A DNA stretch of 64,000 bases from JBBPYC01 sp038200275 (GCA_038200275.1 JBBPYC010000082.1:124001-188000), one strand, 5' to 3'; positions 8,742-18,010 are shown, numbered from the stretch's first letter. Made by a program: numbers and translations. The notes: generated by a model not told the origin, from the letters alone.

Positions 8742-9959
8742 ATGTTGCCCCGCCCGATCGCGCCGCTTTCGATCCGCGCTTACAGCGCAACCACCGCGCT
8801 GGGCGCTGGCCTCGATGCGCAGCGGCAAGCGCTGGAGACCCGCACCAGCGGCCTGCGTCACAACGACTTTGGCAGCGCACCGCTGGACTGCTGGATCGGC
8901 CGCGTGGCCGGTGTCGAGGACGCTGCCCTGCCACCCGAATGGGCCGACTGGGAATGTCGCAACAACCGGCTCGCCTGGCTTGCGTTGCAGCAAGACGGGC
9001 TGATGGCAGCGATCGACGCCGCGGCAAAACGCCATGGCCCGCAGCGCGTCGCCGTTGTGATCGGCACCTCGACATCGAGCATCGGCGCGAGCGAAGAGGC
9101 TTACGCGCGGCTCGATGCGAATGGGCACTTTCCGGCCGATCTGGCCCGCCCCATCGTGCACACGCCGCATTCGCTCGGCTCGTTCGTGCAGCACGCCACC
9201 GGGCTGGCTGGCCCGTGCGTCACGGTGGCCACGGCGTGCTCGTCCAGCGCCAAGGTGTTTGCGCAAGCCGCGCGGCTGATCGCCGCCGGCTTTGCCGATG
9301 CCGCGCTGGTCGGCGGGGTGGACACGTTGTGCGGCAGTGTGCTGTTCGGGTTCAACGCGCTACAGCTTGTGTCGCAGGTGCCGTGTCGGCCGTTCGATGC
9401 GCGACGCGACGGTTTGTCGCTCGGTGAAGCGGGCGGCTTCGCTTTGCTGGAACGCACCGCCGATGCGCCCGATGCAAAGTTGCAACTGCAAGGCTATGGG
9501 GAGTCGAGCGACGCGCATCACATGTCGGCGCCGCACCCGCAGGGGCTCGGTGCGCAACTCGCGATGCGCGATGCGTTGTCGCGCGCGGGGCTTGCTGCCG
9601 AGCAGATCGACTACCTGAATCTGCACGGCACCGCCACCCCTGCGAACGACCGCATCGAAGCGATGGCGGTGGCCGAGTTGTTCCCGCCCACGCTGCATGC
9701 GAGCTCCACCAAAGGCTGGACCGGGCACACGCTCGGCGCTGCAGGCATCGTCGAATCAACCTTTGCGCTGCTTGCGCTGGAGCACGGCCTGCTGCCCGGC
9801 ACGCTGAACAGCGAACAACTCGACCCCGCAGCCGGCCCGCAAATTCGCTTCGAGCCGGCAACCCGTCCGATTCAACATGCAATGAACAACTCGTTCGGCT
9901 TCGGCGGCAACAATTGCGCGCTGGTGTTCGGCCGGGTGCAAGACCGGCAGGCTGCATGA
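8742..9959 (+). CDS. beta-ketoacyl-[acyl-carrier-protein] synthase (KAS II type)
   Basis: A 406-residue condensing enzyme. The Cys-His-His triad is complete: Cys166 in TACSSS, His295 in HGTAT and His329 in GHTLGAAG. It should extend an acyl chain by decarboxylative Claisen condensation on an acyl carrier protein. The next gene, which overlaps it, is a ketosynthase-like chain-length factor. This pairing is known from aryl polyene, dialkylresorcinol and type II polyketide clusters rather than from housekeeping fatty acid synthesis. ATG 8742 is chosen; an in-frame TTG lies at 8712. No ACP, ketoreductase or dehydratase gene is in the window, so these must come from elsewhere. Confidence 0.87.
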   Translation: MLPRPIAPLSIRAYSATTALGAGLDAQRQALETRTSGLRHNDFGSAPLDCWIGRVAGVEDAALPPEWADWECRNNRLAWLALQQDGLMAAIDAAAKRHGPQRVAVVIGTSTSSIGASEEAYARLDANGHFPADLARPIVHTPHSLGSFVQHATGLAGPCVTVATACSSSAKVFAQAARLIAAGFADAALVGGVDTLCGSVLFGFNALQLVSQVPCRPFDARRDGLSLGEAGGFALLERTADAPDAKLQLQGYGESSDAHHMSAPHPQGLGAQLAMRDALSRAGLAAEQIDYLNLHGTATPANDRIEAMAVAELFPPTLHASSTKGWTGHTLGAAGIVESTFALLALEHGLLPGTLNSEQLDPAAGPQIRFEPATRPIQHAMNNSFGFGGNNCALVFGRVQDRQAA

Positions 9960-10801
9960 CCCCGCCGACATCGCAGAATGCGCCGGGCACGGTCGGCATC
10001 GAAGGCATCGGCTTTTGGGGCAACGGTCTGCCGTCGTGGGAAGCCGCCTGCGCATTCGCCGCGACCGGTGCATTGCCAGTCGACGCCCCCGCTCGGCCCT
10101 CGCCGCAGTTGCTCGCGCCGAACGAACGCCGCCGTGCGCCGCAGACGGTGGCGATCGCGCTCGAAGTCGCCTCGGCCGCGTGCCTTGCAGCACAGCGCGA
10201 CGCGGCCACTCTGCCTTCAATCTTCACGTCCACGCACGGCGACTTGGCCGTCACCGATGCGATGTGCGAGGCCGTGGCGAACGACCCGCTGTCGGTGTCG
10301 CCGATCCGCTTTCACAACTCGGTGCACAACGCAGCGGCCGGCTACTGGACGATCGGCGTCGGCTCGATGCGGCCGGCCACTGCGTTGAGCGCCTACGACG
10401 CAAGCTTTGCGCAAGGCCTGATCGAAGCGATTGCGACGCTGGCGGCGGACGACACGCAGGACGCTGTGCTGCTGGTCGGCTACGACAGTCAGGCCACCGG
10501 TCCGCTGTCGACGCTGTGGCGCAGCGAGGGCTTGCTCGGCGGCGCGCTGGTGTTGTCGCGCAACCCAAAGCCTGGTGCATTGCGGCTGCATGCCACGCTT
10601 GAAAGCAACGCGCCCGCCAGCGATGCCGCGGATGAACCCGGCCCGCTTAAATCGCAGTTTGCGGGCAATGCGATGGCGCCGATGCTTGCGCTGTTCGATC
10701 TGCTCGCGCGGGTCGGTATGCCGACAGACAAGGGCGACTCATCCCATACCGCCTGGCTGCCAGCCGGGCCCATGCAACGGCTGCGGCTGCAGATCGAATG
10801 A
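9956..10801 (+). CDS. beta-ketoacyl synthase chain length factor
   Basis: A protein of 281 residues with an N-terminal ketosynthase fold (the PF13723-like family found in aryl polyene clusters). It keeps ketosynthase features such as HNSVHNAAAGYW but has SAYDAS where an active ketosynthase would carry TACSS, so it lacks the nucleophilic Cys. It is expected to dimerise with the upstream ketosynthase and set product length. Its ATG overlaps the upstream TGA (ATGA at 9956-9959) and its own TGA overlaps the next ATG (10798-10801), so the three genes are translationally coupled. Confidence 0.8.
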   Translation: MTPPTSQNAPGTVGIEGIGFWGNGLPSWEAACAFAATGALPVDAPARPSPQLLAPNERRRAPQTVAIALEVASAACLAAQRDAATLPSIFTSTHGDLAVTDAMCEAVANDPLSVSPIRFHNSVHNAAAGYWTIGVGSMRPATALSAYDASFAQGLIEAIATLAADDTQDAVLLVGYDSQATGPLSTLWRSEGLLGGALVLSRNPKPGALRLHATLESNAPASDAADEPGPLKSQFAGNAMAPMLALFDLLARVGMPTDKGDSSHTAWLPAGPMQRLRLQIE

Positions 10802-12486
10802 ACGAAAACCATAGCTTGACGAAGTCGGCCGAAGTGACCGGCAACAGCAACGAGCCGGCCAATGACAGCGCCGACGTGGCCATCATCGGTGGGGGCCTGG
10901 CCGGGCTCACGCTCGCGATTCATCTGCGCCAGCGCCAGCCCGATCTGCGCGTGCATGTGATCGAGCGACGCCGGCACCCGGTGGTCGAAGGCGCATTCAA
11001 GGTCGGCGAGTCCACGGTCGAGATCGGCGCGCACTACTTGGCCGATGTGCTGGGGCTGCGTGCGCATCTGGAAGAACAGCATCTGCGCAAATTCGGCTTT
11101 CGCTTTTTCTTCAGCGATGGGCGCAGCGACATCGACCGATGCACGGAGATTGGCGTGAGCCGCGTGCTGCCGACGCCTTCGTGGCAGGTCGACCGTGGGC
11201 GGCTGGAGAATTTTCTGGGTGTGCATGCACGCTTGCTCGGCGTGCGGTTCGACTGCGCGGCGGTGGTGCGGCGCATCGCACTGAGCGACGACGACATGGG
11301 TGTGCAGCCGCACCGCATCACGTACGACATCGACGGCGCCGAGCCGCGCACGCTGGCAGTACGCTGGCTGGTCGACGCGTCGGGCCGCGCCGGGTTGCTG
11401 AAGAAAAAGCTTGAACTCAGCGTGGCCAATGATCACCACGCCAACGCGGTCTGGTGGCGGGTGGAAGGCCGCATCGATCCCGATGACTGGTCGCAGGACG
11501 CCGAATGGCTTGCGCGCTGCGACCCGCCGGACCGCTGGCGGTCCACCAACCATCTGTGCGGACCCGGCTATTGGGTCTGGCTGATCCCACTGGCCAGCGG
11601 CGCGCATTCGCTCGGCATCGTCTGCGATGCGGCAATGCACCCGCTCGAGCGCATGAACACGTTCGACAAGGCGCTCGACTGGCTGCGCCAACACCAGCCG
11701 CGCATCGCGCAAGTGCTGACCGATGGCGACCACGCGCTGCAGGATTTCGCGTTCCTTCGCAACTACTCGTACGACTGCGCCCAGGTGTTCAGCGACCAGC
11801 GCTGGGCCATCACGGGCGAGGCGGGTTGCTTTCTCGATCCGTTTTATTCACCGGGCACCGACTTCATTGCAATCGCGAATACCTACATCGTCGACCTGAT
11901 CGAGCGCGACCGGCAAAAGAAGCCGTTCGCAGCGCGCGCACAGATGTACCAGCAGCTGTTCTCATCGTTCTATGAAAACACGCTGTCGCTCTACCAAGGC
12001 CAGTACGCATTGTTCGGCGATGCGCATGTGATGCCGCTCAAGGTCATTTGGGACTACAGCTATTACTGGGCGTTGCTGGCGCCGATCTGCTTTGCCGAGC
12101 GGCTGACCGATGTGGCCATGTTCTCGCGGCTGAAGGAACGGTTCGCAACGGCGCGCGCGCTCAACGTGCAGATGCAGGCGATGTTTACCGACTGGTCGCG
12201 CCAACGCGTGCTGCCACCCGAAGGGTCCCAGCCGAAGCTGCTCGATCAATGTCGCATCGACTGGTTTCACGCGATGAATCAGGCGCTGGCCGATCTTCGC
12301 AAAGGCGACGAGATCGATGCGCTGATCATTCACAACGTGGCGCGGCTGACCGCGTTGGCCGACGAGCTGCAACAAGCAGCCGCGCGCGATCTGGCGCTGG
12401 CCGCTGCGACGCCCCCCGTTCACGAACCGGCAGTAGACGAAACCGCCGCGTTGCTGACCGCAGAGTGGTACGGCGAGCCGGCCTGA
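10798..12486 (+). CDS. FAD-dependent halogenase / oxidoreductase of the tryptophan halogenase family
   Basis: A 562-residue flavoprotein. The dinucleotide-binding motif IIGGGLAGL lies at residues 29-37, followed by VGEST. The flavin-halogenase signature WVWLIP is at 259-264 (pattern WxWxIP), and FLDPFYSPG at 345-353 fits the halogenase pattern FxxPxxSxG. It is probably cytoplasmic and may halogenate, or only hydroxylate, the product of the two overlapping ketosynthase-type genes. Related halogenase-like genes occur in pigment clusters such as xanthomonadin. The first 25 residues are polar and not conserved. No flavin reductase gene is adjacent. Whether it truly halogenates cannot be decided from motifs. 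Confidence 0.78.
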   Translation: MNENHSLTKSAEVTGNSNEPANDSADVAIIGGGLAGLTLAIHLRQRQPDLRVHVIERRRHPVVEGAFKVGESTVEIGAHYLADVLGLRAHLEEQHLRKFGFRFFFSDGRSDIDRCTEIGVSRVLPTPSWQVDRGRLENFLGVHARLLGVRFDCAAVVRRIALSDDDMGVQPHRITYDIDGAEPRTLAVRWLVDASGRAGLLKKKLELSVANDHHANAVWWRVEGRIDPDDWSQDAEWLARCDPPDRWRSTNHLCGPGYWVWLIPLASGAHSLGIVCDAAMHPLERMNTFDKALDWLRQHQPRIAQVLTDGDHALQDFAFLRNYSYDCAQVFSDQRWAITGEAGCFLDPFYSPGTDFIAIANTYIVDLIERDRQKKPFAARAQMYQQLFSSFYENTLSLYQGQYALFGDAHVMPLKVIWDYSYYWALLAPICFAERLTDVAMFSRLKERFATARALNVQMQAMFTDWSRQRVLPPEGSQPKLLDQCRIDWFHAMNQALADLRKGDEIDALIIHNVARLTALADELQQAAARDLALAAATPPVHEPAVDETAALLTAEWYGEPA

Positions 12487-12507
12487 GTCGGGACTGCCAG
12501 CGCTCCC

Positions 12508-12987
12508 ATGTTCGAAATCGTGCTGGTCGAGCCAGAGATTCCGCCGAACACCGGCAACGTGATTCGCCTGGCGGCCAATACCGGATGCCGGCTGCATCTG
12601 GTCGAGCCGCTGGGCTTTTTGATGGAAGACAAGCTGCTCAAGCGCGCCGGGCTCGACTATCACGAATGGGCAGTGGTGCGGCGGCATGCAAGTTGGCAAC
12701 AATTGCTGGACGCGGAGAAGCCGGATCGGCAGCACATGTTTGCGCTGACCACGCGCGGCACGCGGCTGGTGCACGACGCGCACTTCGAGCCCGGCGATTG
12801 GCTTGTGTTCGGCTCTGAAACGCGGGGTTTGCCGCCCGCACTGCGCGAGGATTTTTTTGCGCCCGCGCAGCGCCTGCGCTTGCCGATGCGCGCCGGGCAG
12901 CGCAGCCTGAATCTGTCGAACGCGGTGGCGATTGCGGTGTACGAGGCATGGCGTCAGCAGGGCTTCAGTTCGCTATCTGATCAATAG
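12508..12987 (+). CDS. trmL: tRNA (cytidine(34)-2'-O)-methyltransferase
   Basis: A 159-residue SPOUT methyltransferase that modifies the wobble position of tRNA-Leu isoacceptors using S-adenosylmethionine. It opens MFEIVLVEPEIPPNTGNVIRL. The SAM-binding knot follows: LVFGSETRGLP, then LPMRAGQRSLNLSNAVAIAVYE. The length is normal. It starts 21 bp after the halogenase gene. Copy C of the dispersed repeat overlaps its 3' end and supplies its last five codons and stop (TAG at 12985-12987). Confidence 0.95.
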   Translation: MFEIVLVEPEIPPNTGNVIRLAANTGCRLHLVEPLGFLMEDKLLKRAGLDYHEWAVVRRHASWQQLLDAEKPDRQHMFALTTRGTRLVHDAHFEPGDWLVFGSETRGLPPALREDFFAPAQRLRLPMRAGQRSLNLSNAVAIAVYEAWRQQGFSSLSDQ

Positions 12988-13037
12988 CATACTTTGCAGT
13001 CTGGTCGAGCGCCTGAAGGCTTTTTTGTGTGAACTTC
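12972..13037 (+). repeat. dispersed 66-bp element, copy C (3' end of trmL)
   Basis: GCTAT, seven bases, ATAGC, fourteen bases, GGTCGAGCGCCT, eight bases, then TTTTGTGTGAACTTC. The architecture matches copies A, B and E. The trmL stop codon lies within the left arm (AATAGC). It is on the same strand as trmL. Confidence 0.68.
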
Positions 13038-13065
13038 AGGCCCCCATGCCGGAGCACCCTGGACC

Positions 13066-13518
13066 CTACACGAACGACCGTGCGATCGTCTCCGCCACGC
13101 AGACCGGCTTGTCACTGCCTTCGCGCTCGATCGTGACCTGCCAGCACAACTGCCTGCCGCCTTCGATCGGCTCGGCCGACAGCAGTTTCATGCGCCCACG
13201 CAGCCGACTGCCCACCGGCACCGGCGCCGTGAACCGCACCTTGTTGAGCCCGTAGTTGACGCCCATGCGGATGTCTTCGACCGCATAGGCCGAATGCGCA
13301 AACGCTGGGATCATTGACAGCGTCAAAAAGCCGTGCGCGATGGTGCTGCCGAACGGGCCAGCCTTGGCGCGTGCCGCGTCCAGGTGAATCCATTGATGGT
13401 CGCCGGTGGCATCGGCAAACTGCTGGATCATCGGCTGCGTGACCGGCATCCAGTCGCTCACCGCGACTTCCTGCCCAACGCAATCGGCCAGTTCGGCCAG
13501 GGTTTTAAATGTTCTCAT
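13066..13518 (-). CDS. MaoC-family (R)-specific enoyl-CoA hydratase-like protein
   Basis: A 150-residue hot-dog-fold protein. Asp and His of the hydratase dyad are visible in FADATGDHQWIHLD, followed by FGSTIAHGFLTLSMIP, a typical MaoC block. It probably hydrates a trans-2-enoyl-CoA to the (R)-3-hydroxyacyl-CoA in the cytoplasm; in this order such enzymes often feed polyhydroxyalkanoate synthesis. ATG 13518 (MRTFKTLAEL) matches family starts; the longer reading frame upstream has no homology. It follows the zinc peptidase gene on the same strand, with a gap of 46 bp. Confidence 0.9.
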   Translation of the reverse strand: MRTFKTLAELADCVGQEVAVSDWMPVTQPMIQQFADATGDHQWIHLDAARAKAGPFGSTIAHGFLTLSMIPAFAHSAYAVEDIRMGVNYGLNKVRFTAPVPVGSRLRGRMKLLSAEPIEGGRQLCWQVTIEREGSDKPVCVAETIARSFV

Positions 13519-13564
13519 GGTGGCTGCCACTGTAGCCGCAGCCGGTGGCTTCGGCCAACCCCGG

Positions 13565-14812
13565 TCAACCGGACGAAGCCTCCTCGGTGCTGCTGCCATT
13601 CACCTGCTGTTCCGCTGCATCGGCCGCATCGGCCGCCTCGCACACCACCAGATGGATGAACTGCAGCTTGGCCACCACACGCTGCGTCAGCACGAACGGA
13701 TAGAAGTCGGGCTGACCCATGCTGCGCGACATCTCGTTGAGCAAGGTGGTCAACCGCGTCCAGCCGTTGACGAATTTCAGGAACCGCTGGGCATCTGCGT
13801 CGTCGGGTCGGTACAGCGCACTTGGACCGAACGAAGCCGATTCAAGCTGCGGCTTTTCCACATCGAGCCCGAAGTTCAGCGCGGTGTCCACGGTGTCGCG
13901 CATGTGCAGATAGTGAGCCCAGCATTCGGCCCAGTCTTCCCATGGATGCACGCTGGCATAGGCGCTAACGAACTCGGTCGACCAGTCGGGCCGCGCGCCG
14001 TTTTGATAGAGCCGCTGCAGCGCACCCTGGTAGTGGAGCGTCTCGTCGCCAAACAACGCGCGGAACGGAAAAAGCCACGGCGAGTACTCGATCAGCCGGT
14101 ACCAGTAGTAGTGGCCCACTTCGTGCCGGAAATGCCCGAGCAGCGTACGGTACGGCTCGCCCATCACCGTGCGCGCGGTCTCGCGCAGCACGTCATCGGC
14201 TTCTTCGATGTTGAGCGTGATCAGGCCGTCTTCGTGCCCGGTCAGCACGTGGCCGTTGCTGTAGCCGCCGCGCAGCAGGTCGAACATCAGACCGCGCTGC
14301 GGGTCTTCGCTCACACGCGAGGCGACCGGCAATTTGAGTGCGATCAATGCCGACACAAGCCGACGCTTGGAGCGTTCGACCTTGCCCCAGAGTTCGCCGT
14401 TGTCCGGGTGCACGGGGTCATTCAGCGCGGGGATCGTGCGGTTCAGTCGACAGGCACGGCAAAACGTGGTGGCGCCGACATCAGCGGGCTGCGCAGGCAC
14501 CAGCCAGTTGCAGGCGGCCGGTGTCTCCAGATGGGTGCAGCGGCGCCAGTGGCAGGGTGTGATGGTGTCATCCAAAGCGCTGCCAGCGACTGAACCCAAA
14601 CTACGCGCCTGCTGCCAGAGATTCGCGTCTGCTGGCACATCCGCCACCGGCTCGAGTGCAAGCAGCTTCGCGCTTTCCGGCTCATACCCCAGCGCGGCAC
14701 CGCAAGCCAGGCAGACCGTGTTGCGAAAAAAGATCGGCTGCCCGCAGCGGCAATGGCCGGTTCGCTCGACCAATGCCGACAGCGTGGGCGCGGCGATGTT
14801 GTCGGCGGTCAT
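13565..14812 (-). CDS. putative zinc-binding metallopeptidase (Peptidase_Mx / PF15887 type)
   Basis: A 415-residue cytoplasmic protein. It opens with a zinc-ribbon-like cluster (cysteines at 21, 23, 34 and 37). The catalytic-type motif HEVGH is at residues 230-234, and DWAECWAHYLH further on could give the third zinc ligand. This matches a widespread but functionally undefined family of putative zinc peptidases in proteobacteria. The C-terminus is Ala/Glu/Ser-rich. It diverges from hmgA across 159 bp that hold a 16-bp palindrome. The substrate is unknown. Confidence 0.82.
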   Translation of the reverse strand: MTADNIAAPTLSALVERTGHCRCGQPIFFRNTVCLACGAALGYEPESAKLLALEPVADVPADANLWQQARSLGSVAGSALDDTITPCHWRRCTHLETPAACNWLVPAQPADVGATTFCRACRLNRTIPALNDPVHPDNGELWGKVERSKRRLVSALIALKLPVASRVSEDPQRGLMFDLLRGGYSNGHVLTGHEDGLITLNIEEADDVLRETARTVMGEPYRTLLGHFRHEVGHYYWYRLIEYSPWLFPFRALFGDETLHYQGALQRLYQNGARPDWSTEFVSAYASVHPWEDWAECWAHYLHMRDTVDTALNFGLDVEKPQLESASFGPSALYRPDDADAQRFLKFVNGWTRLTTLLNEMSRSMGQPDFYPFVLTQRVVAKLQFIHLVVCEAADAADAAEQQVNGSSTEEASSG

Positions 14813-14851
14813 GCAAAAGTGTTTCGTCGGAGAGCGGTGTGAAGCGGCTGT

Positions 14852-14867
14852 TGTCCACCGGTGGACA
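14852..14867. promoter_or_regulatory. perfect 16-bp palindrome, candidate operator
   Basis: TGTCCACCGGTGGACA is a perfect dyad in the 159-bp region between the zinc peptidase gene (minus) and hmgA (plus), centred about 112 bp before the hmgA ATG. Such a site would suit a dimeric regulator acting on either gene. No regulator gene is adjacent, and no copy was noticed elsewhere in the window. Confidence 0.4.
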
Positions 14868-14971
14868 GCGATGGGCGACAGCTGGAAGACGCGAGGCCGC
14901 TTCTATGATGCAACGACAGCACCGGCGGCTGGTCGTCACGTTTTTTTGGCTACGAGGAGGAATCTCACATC

Positions 14972-16285
14972 ATGGCACTCGATTATCAAGCCGGCTTCGG
15001 CAACCAGTACCAGACCGAATCCATTGCCGACAGCCTGCCGCTTGGACGCAGCAACCCGCAACGCGTGGCGCACGGCCTGTATGCAGAGCAAATCTCCGGC
15101 AGCGCGTTCACCGCGCCGCGCGCAGACAACCGGCGCAGTTGGCTGTACCGACGCCAGCCGTCGGCCGTGGTCGGGCGGTACCAGCCGTATGCGCGGCCAC
15201 AGTGGCGTACGGGCGCGGCCGGCGCCAACCCAGGCGGTGCGCCCTGTGCGCCCGAGCCGCTGCGCTGGAATCCGTTTGCATGGCCGGATGCGCCCTGTGA
15301 CTTCGTCGACGGCATGCACACCATCGTCGCCAACGGCGATGCGGCGATGCAGGCCGGCGTGGCCGCGCATGTCTATCTCGCCAAGCGGTCGATGGGCCAG
15401 CGTGCGTTCGTGAACGCCGACGGCGAACTGCTGATCCTGCCTCAGCAGGGCGCCTTGCGAATCGTGACCGAACTCGGCCTGCTCGATGTAAAACCCGGCG
15501 AACTCGCGCTGATCCCGCGCGGGTTGGTGTTCAAGGTCGAACTGGACGACGACGCGGTCAAAAACGGCGCAAGAGGCTATGTCTGCGAAAACTACGGCGC
15601 GCAATTTCGGCTGCCTGAGCTGGGTCCGATCGGATCGAACGGCTTGGCCAACGCGCGCGACTTTCAGGCGCCGGTGGCAGCGACCGAACGCGAAGACGTG
15701 GGCGGCTACGAACTCATCAAGAAGCACAGCGGCGCAATGTGGCAAGCGCGCTTGCCGCAGACGCCGTTCAACGTGGTGGCCTGGCACGGCAATCTCGCGC
15801 CGGTCAGGTACGACACCGCGAACTTCATGACGATCGGCTCGATCAGCTTCGACCACCCCGATCCGTCGATCTTCACGGTGCTGACGTCGCCATCAGACAC
15901 GCCGGGCACCGCGAACTGCGACTTCGCGATCTTTCCGCCGCGCTGGCTGGTGATGGAAGACACGTTCCGTCCCCCCTGGTACCACCGCAACCTGATGAGC
16001 GAATTCATGGGGCTGATCCACGGCGAATACGACGCCAAGCCGCAAGGCTTCAAGCCCGGCGGCGCGTCGCTGCACAACTGCATGGTGCCGCACGGGCCGG
16101 ATGAGGAAGCGTTCGACAAGGCGAGCAACGCGACCAACGCACCGCAGAAACTCGACCACACGCTGGCCTTCATGTTCGAAAGCCGCTATCTGTTCGTGCC
16201 GACCGATTTCGCGTTGCACGGAGGCGCGCTCGACCCGGACTATGCAGACTGCTGGGCCGGTCTGGGGCGGCGCGCCGCGGGTTGA
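14972..16285 (+). CDS. hmgA: homogentisate 1,2-dioxygenase
   Basis: A 437-residue cupin-fold iron dioxygenase that opens the ring of homogentisate to maleylacetoacetate, a central step of tyrosine and phenylalanine breakdown. The N-terminus YQAGFGNQYQTES, the block RSWLYRRQPS and the C-terminal iron-binding region (PPWYHRNLMSEFMGLIHGEYD) are typical. The start is well supported by GAGGAGG at 14954-14960. The partner fahA lies 1.7 kb downstream; the space between is occupied by decayed genes, which suggests an operon that was split. Confidence 0.97.
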   Translation: MALDYQAGFGNQYQTESIADSLPLGRSNPQRVAHGLYAEQISGSAFTAPRADNRRSWLYRRQPSAVVGRYQPYARPQWRTGAAGANPGGAPCAPEPLRWNPFAWPDAPCDFVDGMHTIVANGDAAMQAGVAAHVYLAKRSMGQRAFVNADGELLILPQQGALRIVTELGLLDVKPGELALIPRGLVFKVELDDDAVKNGARGYVCENYGAQFRLPELGPIGSNGLANARDFQAPVAATEREDVGGYELIKKHSGAMWQARLPQTPFNVVAWHGNLAPVRYDTANFMTIGSISFDHPDPSIFTVLTSPSDTPGTANCDFAIFPPRWLVMEDTFRPPWYHRNLMSEFMGLIHGEYDAKPQGFKPGGASLHNCMVPHGPDEEAFDKASNATNAPQKLDHTLAFMFESRYLFVPTDFALHGGALDPDYADCWAGLGRRAAG

Positions 16286-16566
16286 TGCGACATCCACCGG
16301 CTGCGGGTTTACGCGCCGCGGGTGCACGAAAACGGGAATGGTCGGCACCGCCCGACGGGCCTAGGATTGCGTTCACGCCGTGTTCTGGCTGGTCCTTGGG
16401 TCAGCACCAACGGATACGGCATGGATTGCAACGACCCTGCCAGACCATGGCAAAAGCAGCCGCCCGGACGGCTGCAAAGAAGGCGCCTTGCAGCGCCAGC
16501 ACAGCCTCCCCATCGACCCGATCTGCGAGCGCGGCGCCTACCGGTTCGGCCACTGGCCCGACCTCT

Positions 16567-16983
16567 ATGGTCGGCTACGAGGGCAATACGGCAGCCGACC
16601 GCGCGCTGGAATTCAGTGCGAGTCGCGCGCGGGACCGCAACGGCCAAGTCCACGTTGCCTACGTGCTCGAGTAATTACCGTTCAGCTTTCTGACGCAACA
16701 AGAGCTTGCAGAACGCTCCAAGCTGCGCAAGACCTAGCTGGGCCGGGCTGAGAAATTCCTGCAGTCCGTGCTGAAAAAACTGACCGATCAAGGCGTTGCA
16801 TTCAGCCACGAGGTGCACTTCGGCCACGCGAGCGAACTGCTCTGCGAGATCCCCGGCAACATACCCGGCAGCGCGAGTGTGATCGCTCGCACCGGCGGCA
16901 ATGCGCTCACGAATGGATTTTTGTGCAGCCTTGTGATGACGCTGGTGCAGGCGTCGCCTGTGCCGGTCACCGTGGCGCCATGA
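16567..16983 (+). pseudogene. universal stress protein (UspA family), pseudogene
   Basis: One frame shows a degraded UspA protein. It reads VGYEGNTAADRALEF, then HVAYVLE, then an in-frame TAA at 16672-16674 where an intact gene would code Trp. It continues PFSFLTQQELAERSK, meets a second stop (TAG at 16735-16737), and runs on through EVHFGHASE to a worn C-terminus ending in SPVPVTVAP. The usual GSxxxxVLHxxxVPVTVV block is heavily changed. No frameshift is needed; two nonsense codons inactivate it. The 280 bp between hmgA and this remnant hold nothing recognisable. An intact UspA-family gene is present at 49180-49671. Confidence 0.75.
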
Positions 16984-17021
16984 CTCCCATGCCCACCCAC
17001 AGCTCGACCCAGGAGACCATC

Positions 17022-17974
17022 GTGATCAAGACCCGAGTGTTTTAGCCAGCCGGCCTGCAACCGCGGCCAGCTTGCGCAGCGCAGGGGCGCGGTTTGCGCT
17101 GTTGCTGGCACCCCGCCCGCCGTCGTCGGGTTCGACCAACGCATCAACGATACGGTTTCCCCCGTATCGAACTTCGTCGCCGGAATCATGTTTTATTCGG
17201 TGCCGGTCGGCGGCACGACGTTCCCGTTGATCGTCGGCTGGCCAATCGTTGCCGCGCTGGTTTTCACGCTGTACTTCGGCTTCGTGCAGTTTCGCAAGTT
17301 CGGCCCTGCAATCTCACTCGTGAAGGGCGACTATTCAGACCCGAACGACGCGGGTAAGGTGTCGCACTTTCAGACGCTGGCGACGGCGCTGTCAGGTACG
17401 GTGGGTCTGGGCAACATGGCGGGCATTGCGGTGGCGGTATCGCTCGGCGGGACCGGTGCGACGTTCTGGATGATTCTGGCCGCGCGGCGCGGTGGGCGGA
17501 GGCAACCTGTTCCAAGCCAATCAGACGTTTCAGCATGCCATCAATGTCAAGGGCGGCCAATTGTCGACCGGACTCACAGGCGTTGAGCTGATGTCTGCCG
17601 CGTTCTTGACCGCACTCTCGTGGTTTCCGTATGTGCTGGCGATCGCAGTGCTGCTGTTCGCGTTTTCGACCATGATCTCATGGTCCTACGATGGGCTGAA
17701 GGCGTGGACCTCTCTGGTCGGCGAAGGCAAGGTCGCCGAGTTGATCTTCAAGTTCTTCTTTTGCGTGTGCGTGGTGATCCGCTGCGACATGAGCCTGGGG
17801 CCGGTGATCGACTTCTCTGACTCGATGAACTTCGCGATGGCGATCCCGAACGTGATTGGTCTCTACATGCTGATGTCGTTCGTGCGGGACGAGTCGAACC
17901 AGTACTGGCGCAAGATCGAGAGCGGCAAGATTCGCAAGGTCGGTGCAAGCAGTTCAAAGGTCAAGTACGCCTGA
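17022..17974 (+). pseudogene. alanine/glycine:cation symporter (AGCS family), pseudogene with internal deletions
   Basis: A GTG at 17022 preceded by AGGAG (17011-17015) looks like the old start, but that frame ends at once in TAG. In another frame from about 17130 the AGCS N-terminus is clear: FVAGIMFYSVPVGG, then KVSHFQTLATALSGTVGLGN and GGTGATFWM. At about 17490 the match jumps frame to GGGNLFQANQTFQ and then directly to the C-terminal part (SWFPYVLAIAVLLFAFST, FPNxIGLY-like AIPNVIGLYML). About 60 residues are missing before GGGN, and most of the membrane core after it. It cannot make a working sodium-amino acid carrier. Confidence 0.8.
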
Positions 17975-18010
17975 TGTCGCCGGGCTGGTCAGCCGTTTAA
18001 CATTCGGCGC

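Noticed and set aside
10806..10860. Possible sixth copy of the dispersed element near CATAGC at the start of the halogenase gene
   Set aside because: Only ATAGC matches; the left arm, central block and TTTGA block are absent at the expected spacing.
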